A stretch of DNA of 64,000 nucleotides from Stictocephala bisonia. Lineage: Eukaryota > Arthropoda > Insecta > Hemiptera > Membracidae. The position numbers were made by a program, and so were the translations under genes. The notes under the pieces are model-generated. The model was not told the origin of the DNA, searched no databases, and worked only from the letters and a program-made list of their open reading frames with translations. This document shows, in pieces, positions 37,670 through 48,082 of this stretch. The stretch spans positions 9,136,509 through 9,200,508 of the forward strand of contig JAQJVL010000003.1 of NCBI GenBank assembly GCA_035578905.1. Direction: 5' to 3'. Within the stretch, counting starts at the first letter, position 1. Every line of letters starts with the position of its first letter.

Positions 37670-38395
37670 TATAGCAATAAATGAATAATACATACTGCAA
37701 TTCATTTAACCAAGCGTTTTTGAACCAACAAATTTAAATATAGAGATAAAACTGTGTTTTTTTCTATAAGTATAAGCTGAATCACTCGTTGTGAATTTAC
37801 AGGTGTTTGTACTACTTGTTTCAGACAGTGCAAGTAAAGTCTTGTGTACTGTATATATACATTTTTTATAGTAAATTTTATAACGATTTTCTTATAAATG
37901 TTGTAATAATTATTAATTTTTGTTCGTGTTTCATTGTACATTGTTTTGTTGAGTGTTTTTCAGTTTTTTATTTTTACTAACAGGAGAATATTTTTTTGTT
38001 TAAAGTATTATTACATTTTTCGTCATAATAACATGTTGTTATTTTTAGCCAAGTTACTCTGTTCCTAAATATTTAAAATACTATGGATGACTTTTCTAGA
38101 AAATCAGAATGTGGTACAATACAAATTTCAGATGTGGTAAACTAAATAAATTTCATAATTTTAACTATCGACTGCTCATACTCTGCGATAAATTCATATT
38201 TTGTACGGAAATTAAATACAAATATGCTTAATGTAAATAGGCATTTACGATAACCTAAACATTTTCCTTTGTATTTTTGTGGAAGATAGTTATGTTTTTA
38301 TCTTTAATAATATTGCCATTGAATATTTATAATGTTAGTTATTGTTTTTATTACCATTATGCAATAATACAATATAACGTTATGTACATAAATAA
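37670..38395. other. AT-rich DNA, nothing supported
   Basis: A minus-strand 79-codon frame (37702-37941) is Lys/Asn/Ile/Tyr-rich as expected by chance. No other signal. Confidence 0.5.
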
Positions 38396-38399
38396 CATA

Positions 38400-38585
38400 A
38401 TACATATTCACCCACCCATATACTTACATTATTATTGATTTACCAACCTATACACGTACTGTATGGTGGTATTCTCCCTTCTCTCCACCAATACACGTAC
38501 AGTGGTATTGACTCACCTACCCACCCATAAGCATACAATGCTATTGATCAACCCATACCTGTAGAGTGGATTTGACCCATCCGCT
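38400..38585. repeat. Diverged minisatellite related to 42023-42340
   Basis: Repeated CACCCATA-CxTACAxTG-TATTGA phrases with loose ~35-40 bp spacing. A similar diverged patch is at 39540-39690. Confidence 0.6.
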
Positions 38586-38595
38586 TCAAAACCAC

Positions 38596-38785
38596 CTGAT
38601 GGCGTGGTGGCACGGTAGCTTAGGTAGCCGACTGAGGAATCCATGAAGTTTCGAATCTCTACTGAACTGATTCAGAACTGCACTTTTTGAATGAAGTTCA
38701 CTCATGTCTCAGTGGGCCATTGGTATTGTGAGTTAAGTTCACTCATGTCTCAGTGGGCCATTGGTACTGTGAGTTAAGCTGAGAA
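38596..38785 (+). repeat. tRNA-derived SINE with internal 41-bp duplication
   Basis: The head GGCGTGGTGGCACGGTAGCT gives an A box and GTTTCGAATCT about 40 nt later a B box. The tail contains two consecutive 41-bp units (38696-38777) differing by one base. Confidence 0.65.
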
Positions 38786-38919
38786 AAATAACTTTAATAT
38801 TATTTTATTTGTATAAGTTGGTTTACGAGTTAGGGCTACTAATTTAACAAATTTAATAATAACTATAATTATTATAAAAAATGTATAAAAGGGTACTTAA
38901 ATATAGTTATTATTCAATA

Positions 38920-39151
38920 TTATTTTATATTTCCTATATTAATTCGTATAGAATAAAAAGAAATGTACAGTAACAAACTGATAGTTGAACAGTGACGTTG
39001 TGTTATCATAACACAAGTACCATGAGTCATATTGTGACCCCAGGTCTCATTTGTATTGACTAAAAATTCAACAAGGCCTAACGATAGCTCAGCTATTTTA
39101 CAAAGGTAAGAGGAATACATTTAGTCCTCCCACGTCATAACAGTGACGTCA
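38920..39151 (-). CDS. 66-codon ORF preceded by two CRE-like sites, unidentified
   Basis: The minus-strand frame (ATG at 39120, stop at 38920) starts Met-Tyr-Ser-Ser-Tyr-Leu-Cys-Lys-Ile. It has two potential N-glycosylation sites and a hydrophobic segment near the C-terminus. Just upstream on the same strand are TGACGTCA (39144-39151) and an ATF-like TGACGTGG (39129-39136). There is no TATA box and no recognisable family. The CREs are too close to the ATG for an ordinary leader unless transcription starts further downstream or the ORF is in a first exon. Weak candidate. Confidence 0.15.
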
Positions 39152-39539
39152 TATTGCCTGGGGCATTGCGGCCTCCAAGACTGAATAATCGTATAATCTC
39201 CAACATAATAATGGCATGTCACTTGTCAGCGCACAGTGATATTCCAGGATCTATTTCAGACAGGCTTAGTAAATATCTAATTTTTAATTAGTTTTTAGTT
39301 CGTTGGTGACCATAATTAAATTTTACGATTCTTTTTTTAAATCCTATGGTACTATGTTCCACATTGTTGCTTCTTGTTATAACCAACAACTTTCCTGTAA
39401 ACTATATAAACTTGGTAACTATCGACTATATAAATTGAAACTTTAGCATATATTCAATCATATTTTCTACGAAATATATAAATATAAGTATAATATCCAC
39501 CATGTAACATAATATATAAAAACGCTTACAATATTATTG

Positions 39540-39690
39540 ATTTACCCACTCTAACAGCCGTACACTTAAAATGGTATTATACAGTGGCATTGACCCAACC
39601 ACCTGTACACGTATGATTGAATTGACCCAAGCACCCACCCATAAACATACAATGTTATTGACCTACCCATATGCATACAATACATGAAAA
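39540..39690. repeat. Diverged minisatellite patch
   Basis: Same CACCCATA/GTACAC/ATTGACC phrases as at 38400 and 42023, about 150 bp. Confidence 0.5.
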
Positions 39691-40589
39691 GAAGCATATA
39701 AGGTTGTTTAATTCAAAAATATAACCCATATTTCATCTAAAAATGTATTACAATGTGATAATCTAAATTCATAAAGCCTTAGTTAAATTAACAACTAAAT
39801 TAATTGACTTCATTTTTGTATAGATATTTGCTAGTGCACATAAACTATTCAAATTAATTTCTAACAACCAGCTGTACCTATAATACATGCCTGAATGTGC
39901 TAGCCAGTTGATCTTTTACCCAGTTGCATTACTGGAATGGCTTGTGGCAGACACTATGCAATATTTCCACCCTTTAATACTGAAACCACATTAAGGGGTG
40001 GGATGGGGTAATAAGGCATTCTGGGGGATTCCTACTTGGTTTCCGGCCACCGAGAATTATGTTCTTTATACGACCAATGCTAATTTTTCTCAACTAAAGC
40101 AAAACTTCCCTCCAATTACTATCCTTTAAAAGGTATACTTATCAGCTAATTTTTAACAATTTACATTTCGACAAACACTTCAATAAACGCTTTATTTTAA
40201 TTACTTATTAATTTTTTAAATTTGTTGAGTTTATATTGCAATTAATTTTTAATATAATCAGACAGTTTTAAGCACGTCTACCACGAATTTTAAAATAAAA
40301 CATAAAATATGCCAAGTATCATTCTAAAAAAATGGCATATCAAACGTACTTGTATTGGGAAAATTCGTAAAATACGATTTTACGATCCAAGATGGCCAAA
40401 AACTCCAATCTCTCCCCCCCCCACCCCAGCAAATAGAAAATCGTCCAACCAAAATAACTAAAAACTGTCTTGATTTGGAAAACTTCTTTTAACTATCCCA
40501 GATATGACCTATATCATGTGTTTATTAATTTACTGCTTCATCTTCTTATCTTGTTTGTTATTTTGTTTTGTTTTATTGTTATTATTAGT

Positions 40590-40690
40590 TTTGTTACTTG
40601 TGATAAGGTTAGGTGGTAGAGAGGACTGTCCAGTCCTAACCTCGCCTTGAAAATAAAGTCGTTTTTCATTTCATTTCATTTCATTATCTA
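40590..40690 (+). mobile_element. LINE 3' end with (TTTCA)n tail
   Basis: AGAGAGGACTGTCCAGTCCT folds into a short stem and is followed by AACCTCGCCTTGAAAATAAA (poly(A)-signal-like) and four TTTCA units. A diverged homologue at 55495-55585 has the same order (GACGACTTTGCAGCCCTAAC, CGCCTCTTGTGAAAAATGAC). This fits the 3' terminus of a non-LTR retrotransposon ending in a short tandem tail. Clade unknown. Confidence 0.55.
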
Positions 40691-42022
40691 GTAAATAGGA
40701 TGACATTTTCAAATTAATTATTAATGTATAAATGGAATGGCCTTCAAAGCTATTTGGGAATTAAATTGAATATTGATTGCAGTAAACAGTAATAATTGTA
40801 TTGTTAACAGGATTTTAATCAATATCTAACTACTAAAATGTCTAAACATACAAACAATGCTTCTCTTTCAGGCATACAAATTTTTGTTTATTTTAGACAT
40901 TAATTCCTGAATTTTTAATCACCAACACTGACACAGTTCACCGATTGTGTGGTTTCCTAGCTCTTTAAAAACGTAAATGCTTTTTTAAAAACTCATGTAA
41001 GGCAAGTTGTGTTTAAGACTGGGTGCTTGTGGTGATTTTTATTGAATATGGCAGTTTGTTCAGTATATTTTTAGATGCCTCTAAAGTCAACCACTCGTAG
41101 ATTACTAATCTGTGCCTTCCAGTCCTGTTAGTTGTTCCTGTCCTTTGTTCAAATATGTTATTTCCCTTCTCATGGTTATATGTATAATGTTCATAACAAA
41201 ATTACCTTAAACATTGTTTATGTGAACATCAATTACACATACATGGTTATATGGTGGACAACATACATAGTATTATCATACAATTTTTGAAAATCTCCCC
41301 ACAATTCCACCGTATTCGTTTTTACAAATATTTCACAAATCAACGAAGCTGTAGAGACAGTTTCAACTAGCTATATACTACAATTTTAAGAACAATACCT
41401 AAGTAATTAATGCTGTATACTTTAAAGTGTGGTCAGTGGATAAATATCTTGCATAATTTAATAGTAAAATAAGCATCATACAAAAACTTTTCTGCTAACA
41501 CGACCAGGTGAACAATAAAATAATGTTAAAAGATGTGATTATCTGAGATTAAACATATCGCTGACCATCAGTATTATATTAGATGATTCTTCACATCAAA
41601 CTTGATGAAACAATACTTTCAAATGTTTATTTGCTAACCATACTTACGAGGTGGTGAAGGTTAGCGATGAATAAGAGGGGTAAGTGGGTAGAAGTCAATC
41701 CCCCAGATACATCGTTTGGGCTGTCTGTCATCTTGAATATATGAATCACAGATTTCTGTGTTTGAATGAACCAACGACTATTTTGCTGAGAGTTTCGTCT
41801 CCTTATTTATTCAAATCTTTAGGGATTTTTCAGTGCCAACAGGAAAATATCTATTGAACTGTTGTTAAAAAAGAATTCATTTGTTTCAATTTCACAGTGG
41901 CCTCAAGCCAAACAATCTGAACCTCAACATCCTTTTATTTTCAAAGATATATTGTCTATAACGAGGTTCTTAGCAGACATTTACAGCCTATTAAGGTCCA
42001 CTAGCAGCCTATTAATTCACGG

Positions 42023-42340
42023 CAGTGGCATTGACCCTCCCACTCACACGTACAGTGTATTGACCCTCCCACCCACTCATACATGTCCAGTGGTACTGAC
42101 CCACATCCCCACCCATATTCGTACAGTGGCATTGACCCTCCCACGCGCATGTACAGTGTATTGACCCTCCCACCCACCCATACACGTCCAGTGGTACTGA
42201 TCCTACCACCCACTCATATACGCACAGTGGTACTGACCCTCCCACCCACCCATACACGTCCAGTGGTACTGACTATCCCACACACGCGCAAATGTGCAGT
42301 GTGCTGACCCTCCCACCCACTCATACTCGTCCAGCAGACA
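42023..42340. repeat. Minisatellite with 101-bp higher-order period
   Basis: CAGTG anchors at 42023, 42053, 42088, 42124, 42154, 42189, 42225, 42261 and 42297 give spacings 30, 35, 36, 30, 35, 36, 36, 36. Three sub-units thus make a 101-bp repeat. Units read roughly CCTCCCACCCACCCATACAC. Because of the periodicity, four overlapping frames on both strands stay open. None is a gene. Confidence 0.93.
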
Positions 42341-42744
42341 TTTGAATATAAGAGAGTGTTATCAATATCAAATATATGGAGTGGAAACTATTAATTTACA
42401 AATGAAGTAGTCAACATTTAGGTTATCAATTCAAAGAAAAGTGTTCATAAATTGTAAAATGCTGAGTTGTCAAATATTGAAATCCATACGATTTCCTACT
42501 GAAAATGGGCAAATAACTTCTTCGTTTATAATTATCAGTACAATATTTCTACATATATAAAAGAGGCAAACTGGTAAATGTAGGAAATGATATGGAGGGA
42601 ATGGGTAGGAAAGTCATGTGTCTTATACCCCTGACCCGGCGGTACAGCCCTGTATACATCCTTTCGGCAACGTGAAACATTCAAATTATCCTACTGTGTC
42701 AAAAATGTTATTAATAAAAAAAAAAAAAACATGTCGGTACTAGA

Positions 42745-43195
42745 TCGGCAGAGAGTTAACTTGAACTAAGTGCAAGTGCAGTTAATTGGGGACAAATTGT
42801 TGTGGAGATTGTAGGTGATAGGTTCTCTGCTCGGTCCTCTTAATACTGACACTGCGTTTACTTGATGATTGCCATCGACATGGACAGTACAGAAGGAATC
42901 TGGATTGTCCGGGTTGGGTGGTAAACATAGTTCGGACGCCGTGAAGGGAAGAGAAGTGAGTATCAGGTTTGGCAGTTATCTGAAAATCAGACCAAACTAA
43001 GTGGTTCGGATTCCATGTAAAGCTGTACGTTCCTTAGTTGCTCTAGCTATTGGGCTATTGATAAATAAATATTTTAATGAACATTTTACCTTAGTTAGTA
43101 ACAATGACTACATTCTTTCATCTTCATTCATCTCACTCATTCGTTCCTCATATTTGTCCTTACCCACTACCATAGGTGACTTAACAATGAAAGAA
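42745..43195 (+). repeat. Full-length-looking copy of the SINE-like family
   Basis: Contains the conserved order GATAGGTTCTCTGCTCGGTC, GATTGCCATCGACATGGACA, GTATCAGGTTTGGCAGTTAT, ATCAGACCAAACTAAGTGGT, GGATTCCATGTAAAGCTGTA and TTAGTAACAATGACTACATT, ending near CTCACTCATTCGT. Other copies: 33885, 37485, 51607 and 58485/60168. The 65-codon frame at 43001 is inside and not a gene. Confidence 0.75.
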
Positions 43196-43199
43196 TAGT

Positions 43200-44230
43200 T
43201 TTCTGAGTTACAAACTACACTTTTTCACCATCTCAGGTTATGAGCTATTTACAGAGTTGGAGACAAGTCAAAACAAAACAGAGGGGTGATTCTGTTGAAT
43301 ATTTGATTAATTACGAACAATGCCTCTACAAGGACAGCATTATACAAAGCTAATCAGTTCAATATTGGTCATTTAATATAAATTCTAATAAACATAATAA
43401 ATACTGCTTAAAAATGTTACTAAAACAACTCGGGAAATTAGAGACGAAGCATTACTATAGTGGCACAAAATATAGTAATATGGTATTAAATAAAACTATA
43501 ATGTATTCTACAGATCAAAATCTTCATGATAGAAATGTTATGCATATACAGAACCCTACTGATGTGATCAGTAAAGAACACAGTAAATAAAATAAAATAA
43601 ATAATATAACAACATTAAAAAAAGAAATAAAGGATCTTCCACTTTGATCGTTTTGTCTCCAATTGTTTATCAAAGTTCAAAAGTTTTACTATCATGAAAA
43701 ACTGTTCATTAGCTATAAAATTCTGATTTATTGACATTATGTTCTCAATAATAATAAAATATCACAGCAAATATGACAAAAAATATCAGTAGCAAACTTG
43801 TAAATATTTCTTTTGCACATAATTGCTGGTTCTAACATTGCGTTAACGTTTTGATACATCTCAAGGATTTGGAGTTACAGCAAAAATAATTTGACATACA
43901 TTTTAATTTCAATAAATATTGAAAATATCAATCATTCTTTAACAATAGTATCGGTTAATTTTGGAGTCTAAAATAAGTTTTTAAAAGTACGTTATCAAAT
44001 AAGAATTTGGTGAAGCAAAATTTGTTATTTTAGTAACTCTTTAGTTCCTTGTCCTTCTTTCTATATATACATGGTCTTCAGGAACTTTATTATGATAAAT
44101 ATCAGTTTAAATATTGTGTTTATTAAATTGGGTTGTACTTATTTCTTTGCTATTAAGAGAGTTAGAAAAATAAAACTGAAAGTGATCTTGTGCTTATCTA
44201 AAGATTCTCTGATGATTGTTCAATATAGGC
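43200..44230. other. AT-rich DNA, nothing supported
   Basis: No frame or repeat of note. Confidence 0.5.
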
Positions 44231-44234
44231 TCTT

Positions 44235-44295
44235 ACTAGCTTAGTTTTAGCATATACTGAGGGCCACGGGTTCAAATCCCAAGAGGTCCACTGAT
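44235..44295 (+). repeat. tRNA-Leu-like 3' half (B box)
   Basis: ACTGAGGGCCACGGGTTCAAATCCC has the look of a tRNA-Leu variable arm plus T arm, with a perfect B box GGTTCAAATCC. The upstream A-box region (TAGCTTAGTTTTAG) is degenerate, so this is a SINE head or tRNA pseudogene. Confidence 0.5.
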
Positions 44296-44626
44296 AATTT
44301 GCTTGATAGGTTTGGACTGTTGTCCCTTAACGACGTTTGTAGAATAGGTTTTACAACCTAATAATAAAAGAAAAAACTAAAGGATTTGGGTAAAGTTTAG
44401 TACGGTTGTTGTAAGTTTACAAGTAATTTTGCAATCACTCATACTCTTAATAGACAGATTGGTTTCTGAACAATAAATTAGCTGGTGATTGAAGGAGAAT
44501 GAAACGTGCCTTGATCTAGCTTCTAATTGTTTCACTATGCTTAGTTCAGGCCTTTGAACTGTGTGATAAGCAGTAAACAAAGTAAAAAAACAGGATCCTC
44601 CTCTTATAAACTGCAAGTCTTCAACT

Positions 44627-44668
44627 GTGGTCCAATGGCCGAATGGTCTAAGGCGCCAAAGCTTTAAC
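44627..44668 (+). pseudogene. tRNA-Leu-like 5' half fragment
   Basis: TGGCCGAATGGTCTAAGGCG (starting 44636) is almost the canonical A-box/D-arm of eukaryotic tRNA-Leu/Ser. Homology stops at about the anticodon stem; no B box follows. It lies about 350 bp downstream of the tRNA-Leu-like 3' half, so the order is permuted. Confidence 0.65.
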
Positions 44669-44904
44669 TTGTTATAAGTAATGTTCCCCCTGTACTATTT
44701 CTCCATTAACTCCGATAAATTCTTCAAACATATCATTAGTCTATGTTGAACGAGTAGAATAGGGTTAAAAAGAAGGTCGGCCACTCATATAAATTGCCTC
44801 AATCTACAAGCTAAATAACCAACATCCTTGATAACCTACATTAAATAATTTTAGTCCATTGCCTTCTAAATATTTTTTGGAAAAGTAGCAAATTTATTAC
44901 GTTA

Positions 44905-45940
44905 CCTATACCTTATTTTTGCCCCTCCAGTCAGTCCTTATACCTTATTTGTGCCCCTCCATCAGTCTCTATATCTTATTTGTGCCCTCCAGTCAGTCCT
45001 TATACCTTTTTATGCCCATTCAGTCATTCCCTATACTTTATTTTTGCCCCTCCAGTCATTCCCTAAACCTTATTTGTGCCACCCAGTCATTCCCTATACT
45101 TTATTTTTGCCCCTCTAGTCAGTTCCTATACCTTATTTGTGCCCCTCCAGTCAGTCCCCATACCTTATTTGTGCTCCTCCAGTCATTCACTAAACCTTAT
45201 TTGTGCCCCTCCAGACAGTCCCTAAATCTTATTTGTGCCCCTCCAGTCAGTCCCTATACCTTATTTGTGCTCCTCCAGTCATTCCCTAAACCTTATTTGT
45301 GCCCCTCCAGACAGTCCCTAAATCTTATTTGTGCCCCTCCAGTCAGTCCCCATACCTTATTTGTGCTCCTCCAGTCATTCCCAATACCTTAATTGTGACC
45401 CTCCTTTCAATATCTATACATTATTTGTGCCCCTCCAGTCAGTCCCTATACCTTATTTGTGCCCCTCCAGTCAGTCTCTATACCTTATTTTTGCCCCTCC
45501 AGTCAGTCCCTATACCTTATTTGTGCCCCTCCAGTCAGTCCCCATACCTTATTTGTGCTCCTCCAGTCAGTCCCCATATCTTATTTGTGCCCCTCCAGTC
45601 AGTCCCCATACCTTATTTGTGCTCCTCCAGTCATCCCCAATACCTTAATTGTGACCCTCCTTTCAATATCTATACCTTATTTGTGCCCCTCCAGTCAGTC
45701 TCTATACCTTATTTGTGCCCCTCCAGTCAGTCCCTATACCTTATTTGTGCCCCTCCAGTCAGTCCCTATACCTTATTTGTGCCCCTCCAGTCAGTCCCTA
45801 TACCTTATTTGTGCCCCTCCAGTCAGTCCCTATACCTTATTTGTGCCCCTTCAGTCATCCCCTATACTTTATTTTTTCCCCTCCTGCCAGCCCCTATACA
45901 TTATTTGTGCCCTCTATCAGCCTGTATACTTTATTTGTAC
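44905..45940. repeat. 32-bp minisatellite, about 32 units, with 8-unit higher-order repeat
   Basis: The unit reads CCCCTCCAGTCAGTCCCTAT plus ACCTTATTTGTG (32 bp). A variant marker AATTGTGACCCTCCTTTCAA at 45391 and 45647 is exactly 256 bp (8 units) apart, showing a higher-order block was duplicated. No unit contains a stop in any plus-strand frame, and 32 is not a multiple of 3, so each frame cycles with a 32-residue period. That produces frames of up to 250 codons that should not be read as genes without expression evidence. Confidence 0.97.
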
Positions 45941-46084
45941 ATTACGAACAACTCAACGAACGGTTACTTTCATCAAATTAAATTTTCATTACAGGGAACA
46001 ACAAATATTCTATTGAATATATCAAATGTTTTTTCATTGTTGAACATTTAAAGCACTAATCCAACAAATTATTTGCTGTCTTAT

Positions 46085-46252
46085 TTATTTGGTAGGCTTA
46101 GCGACCGGTGTCATTAATAATACTAAAGGTACTAAAGCTTCCACTGACGACCGCGTCAAGGTGTTATCTACATTATTTACATCACCAACAGTTTCGCCCA
46201 TGCTGTGATGTGGCATACTTATTAAACTAGCATCTGATGGAACTCCTCGCGC
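46085..46252 (-). CDS. Possible C-terminal exon, unidentified protein
   Basis: A 55-codon minus-strand frame ends at TAA (46085-46087). Residues read Gly-Val-Pro-Ser-Asp-Ala-Ser-Leu-Ile-Ser near the start and Ser-Ser-Val-Glu-Ala-Leu-Val-Pro-Leu-Val-Leu-Leu-Met-Thr-Pro-Val toward the end. The balanced composition is not what AT-rich random sequence yields. Local G+C and CpG are raised. An internal Met lies near residue 13. The upstream edge is a TAA at 46253; an AG acceptor is possible at CTAAG but lacks a pyrimidine tract. It may be a gene exon or a transposon ORF fragment. No domain is recognised. Confidence 0.28.
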   Translation of the reverse strand, partial: ARGVPSDASLISMPHHSMGETVGDVNNVDNTLTRSSVEALVPLVLLMTPVAKPTK

Positions 46253-46572
46253 TTAGTTCCTACGTGATCCATGTCGGATTTTTTCCATAAATGTTACTTT
46301 TTCTATTGACATAAGCTCTATGTAAATATATAACAAATTTATTTGATTTATTCAATGAATTGAAACCACCTTCTTGGCCAAATGCTAATAAATTACTCCT
46401 CATTGCCATTGATGATAATAATGTGGTTTTGCAGGTTATTTGAAATAACCTTGTTTATGTGTTTCAAAGACTGATAACTGAACATATACACAACATTATA
46501 AAACTGTGTTTATTTCAGGATGTACGTGAACAGTAACCTGATACATTGCTACGTTATTTGTATTAATAAACC

Positions 46573-47040
46573 CACAGATAAGATAGAAACAGAGGTCGCA
46601 TCCAATCGTGTGCTGTGTAGTTAGCCCAGAGGGTCGAGAAGTTATATGTAACGCCACAAGTGTAGTCCGTTGGGTTGCAGCCAATACCGTGTGACAGTAG
46701 TCTCGCACAGTACTACTGCTAAGCGCTGACAAGCTAAAGGACAGTTTGGCAACCAACTACGCGTGATTCGTATTGGCTTAGCCAAAGTCACGGTGCATTA
46801 AGGCTCCGCCTTCAACAGATTCACTCCTGGCGTTCTGTGTAGTTCTTGAATTTATGGGCAGATATCAGGGGCAATGCTATTGTCAGTCCCTTCCCTATTC
46901 CCATCAAAATCCTGCAGGATAAACGTGTAATTATTACTACATATTTATAAACAAATACATAATATGCAATATATTTGTAACTGCTACTGATGAGTTTGCA
47001 GCCACCATAAATAAGAGACCTCTGTTTATTTTTCACTGTG
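46573..47040. mobile_element. ~468-bp non-autonomous element with CACAG ends
   Basis: The left end CACAGATAAGATAGAAACAG and the reverse complement of the right end (CACAGTGAAAAATAAACAG) form inverted repeats continuing into AGGTC. TAAACC occurs immediately left (46567-46572) and one base beyond the right end (47042-47047), a likely target-site duplication. A truncated relative sits at 52805-52978. Minus-strand frames of 86 and 71 codons are within or across it and are not called. Confidence 0.7.
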
Positions 47041-47230
47041 TTAAACCATAAATTATTATAAATTTATGGCAGTATAAAATGAGTACATGTTACAAAATTG
47101 ATATATTTTATGTTCATAAAGATTATGTTTAGCAAAAAAGACACTTTTTTATATTTAATGATTAATTTCCCGTCTTAAATTACTTGATTGTAAACTTGAA
47201 AGGTGATTTTTCTAAGTGGAGCTAGGTAGT

Positions 47231-47323
47231 TATAAATACCCACAGTAACTAGAATACACGGTAGGGCTCACGTGAAGGATTCCCAGAAGACAGCTGGTCG
47301 TGTGACGTCATTGGTGCAAACAG
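47231..47323 (+). promoter_or_regulatory. Candidate promoter: TATA box, CRE with adjoining CCAAT
   Basis: TATAAATA at 47231-47238 predicts a start near 47262. Downstream GTGACGTCATTGG (47303-47312 region) combines a perfect CRE with an inverted CCAAT. The ATG of the hydrophobic micro-ORF follows at 47334, giving a leader of about 70 nt. If transcription began after the CRE, the CRE/CCAAT pair would be a proximal promoter element instead. The motifs are seen; activity is inferred. Confidence 0.38.
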
Positions 47324-47333
47324 TCGCCTGCCA

Positions 47334-47915
47334 ATGCCTCCAGACCGCACAATGCACAATGTGTTTATATTACTATTCTTGTGTGTGTTATTATTGGCAT
47401 TACTCATAGGTCAGCAATTTTTATTTATATTCATTTTTTTAACTACTAGATTTATTAAGAATAATACTTGAGTAATACCACGCAAGAATAATAAGTTTTA
47501 TACTTATAAAGGATACTATGAAATATTGGAAAAATCGACATTCTGAGCATAAGTTGGTTTACGATTCAACGTGGTGCGTGGCGTGGCTGCTCCAGTGACG
47601 TAACGCCGATACTGAGGAAGATGCGTGTGAGCCCTCCCGTCTTATTCAACGTGGTGCGTGGCGTGGCTGCTCCAGTGACGTAACGCCGATACTGAGGAAG
47701 ATGCGTGTGAGCCCTCCCGTCTTATTCAACGTGGTGCGTGGCGTGGCTGCTCCAGTGACGTAACGCCGATACTGAAGAAGATGCGTGTGAGCCCTCCCGT
47801 CTTATTCACGTTACCATGTAAAATACCTAGTATTTTAAATTATAATAGTTCCAAATCTTATATTACTTTTCTGATCTTATTTTTGTTTCCAGATGCCTCA
47901 ATGACGAGTGAGTAA
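47334..47915 (+). CDS. Candidate two-exon micropeptide gene with a hydrophobic segment
   Basis: Exon 1 (47334-47409) starts at ATG in the context CCAATGCC; a second in-frame ATG is at 47352. After a short polar start it encodes an uninterrupted hydrophobic stretch, Val-Phe-Ile-Leu-Leu-Phe-Leu-Cys-Val-Leu-Leu-Leu-Ala-Leu-Leu-Ile, which could be a signal peptide or single membrane helix. A donor G|GTCAGC lies at 47410. Exon 2 starts after TTTTGTTTCCAG (ends 47892). The phase-1 join gives Asp-Ala-Ser-Met-Thr-Ser-Glu then TAA at 47913-47915, for 32 residues; alternatively 47893-47907 is a 15-nt microexon ending at GTGAGTAAG. Unspliced, the frame runs 45 codons to TGA 47469. A TATA box precedes and AATAAA (48083-48088) follows. 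Small membrane regulators of the sarcolamban type are this size, but no family motif matches, so function is unknown. Confidence 0.33.
47564..47807. repeat. Three 80-bp CpG-rich repeats carrying TGACGTAA
   Basis: Exact 80-bp period (starts 47564, 47644, 47724), nearly identical units; one G-to-A change in the third, and the end of the third decays. Each unit contains GTGACGTAACGCCG, a bZIP/CRE-like site, and many CpGs. They lie inside the putative intron of the micropeptide candidate. Confidence 0.95.
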
Positions 47916-48082
47916 GATTTTTTCCCCAATGTTTAGACCCAACTGACCCCATTTTTCTTATGCTTCCCAGTTTATATTGTTGATTTTATGTTTCTTGTGC
48001 CCATTAATGCCCTAGCCCGGCTTTTAGGTTTCTCCTCTATTCTTCAAAGTTGCTTCGGATGGATAAGATTTTATAATTGTAA

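Noticed and set aside
42001..42307. Four Pro/Thr-rich or Gly-rich frames on both strands
   Set aside because: Produced by the 30-36-bp minisatellite.
44627..44668. Functional tRNA-Leu gene
   Set aside because: Only the 5' half matches; no anticodon stem pairing, variable arm or B box follows.
45299..46051. 250-codon plus-strand frame and its overlapping companions
   Set aside because: Lies entirely on the 32-bp minisatellite; all three frames are open because the unit lacks stops, so length is not evidence of coding.
46496..47036. 86- and 71-codon minus-strand frames
   Set aside because: Within or across the CACAG-ended non-autonomous element; no recognisable protein and no conservation with the truncated relative at 52.8 kb.
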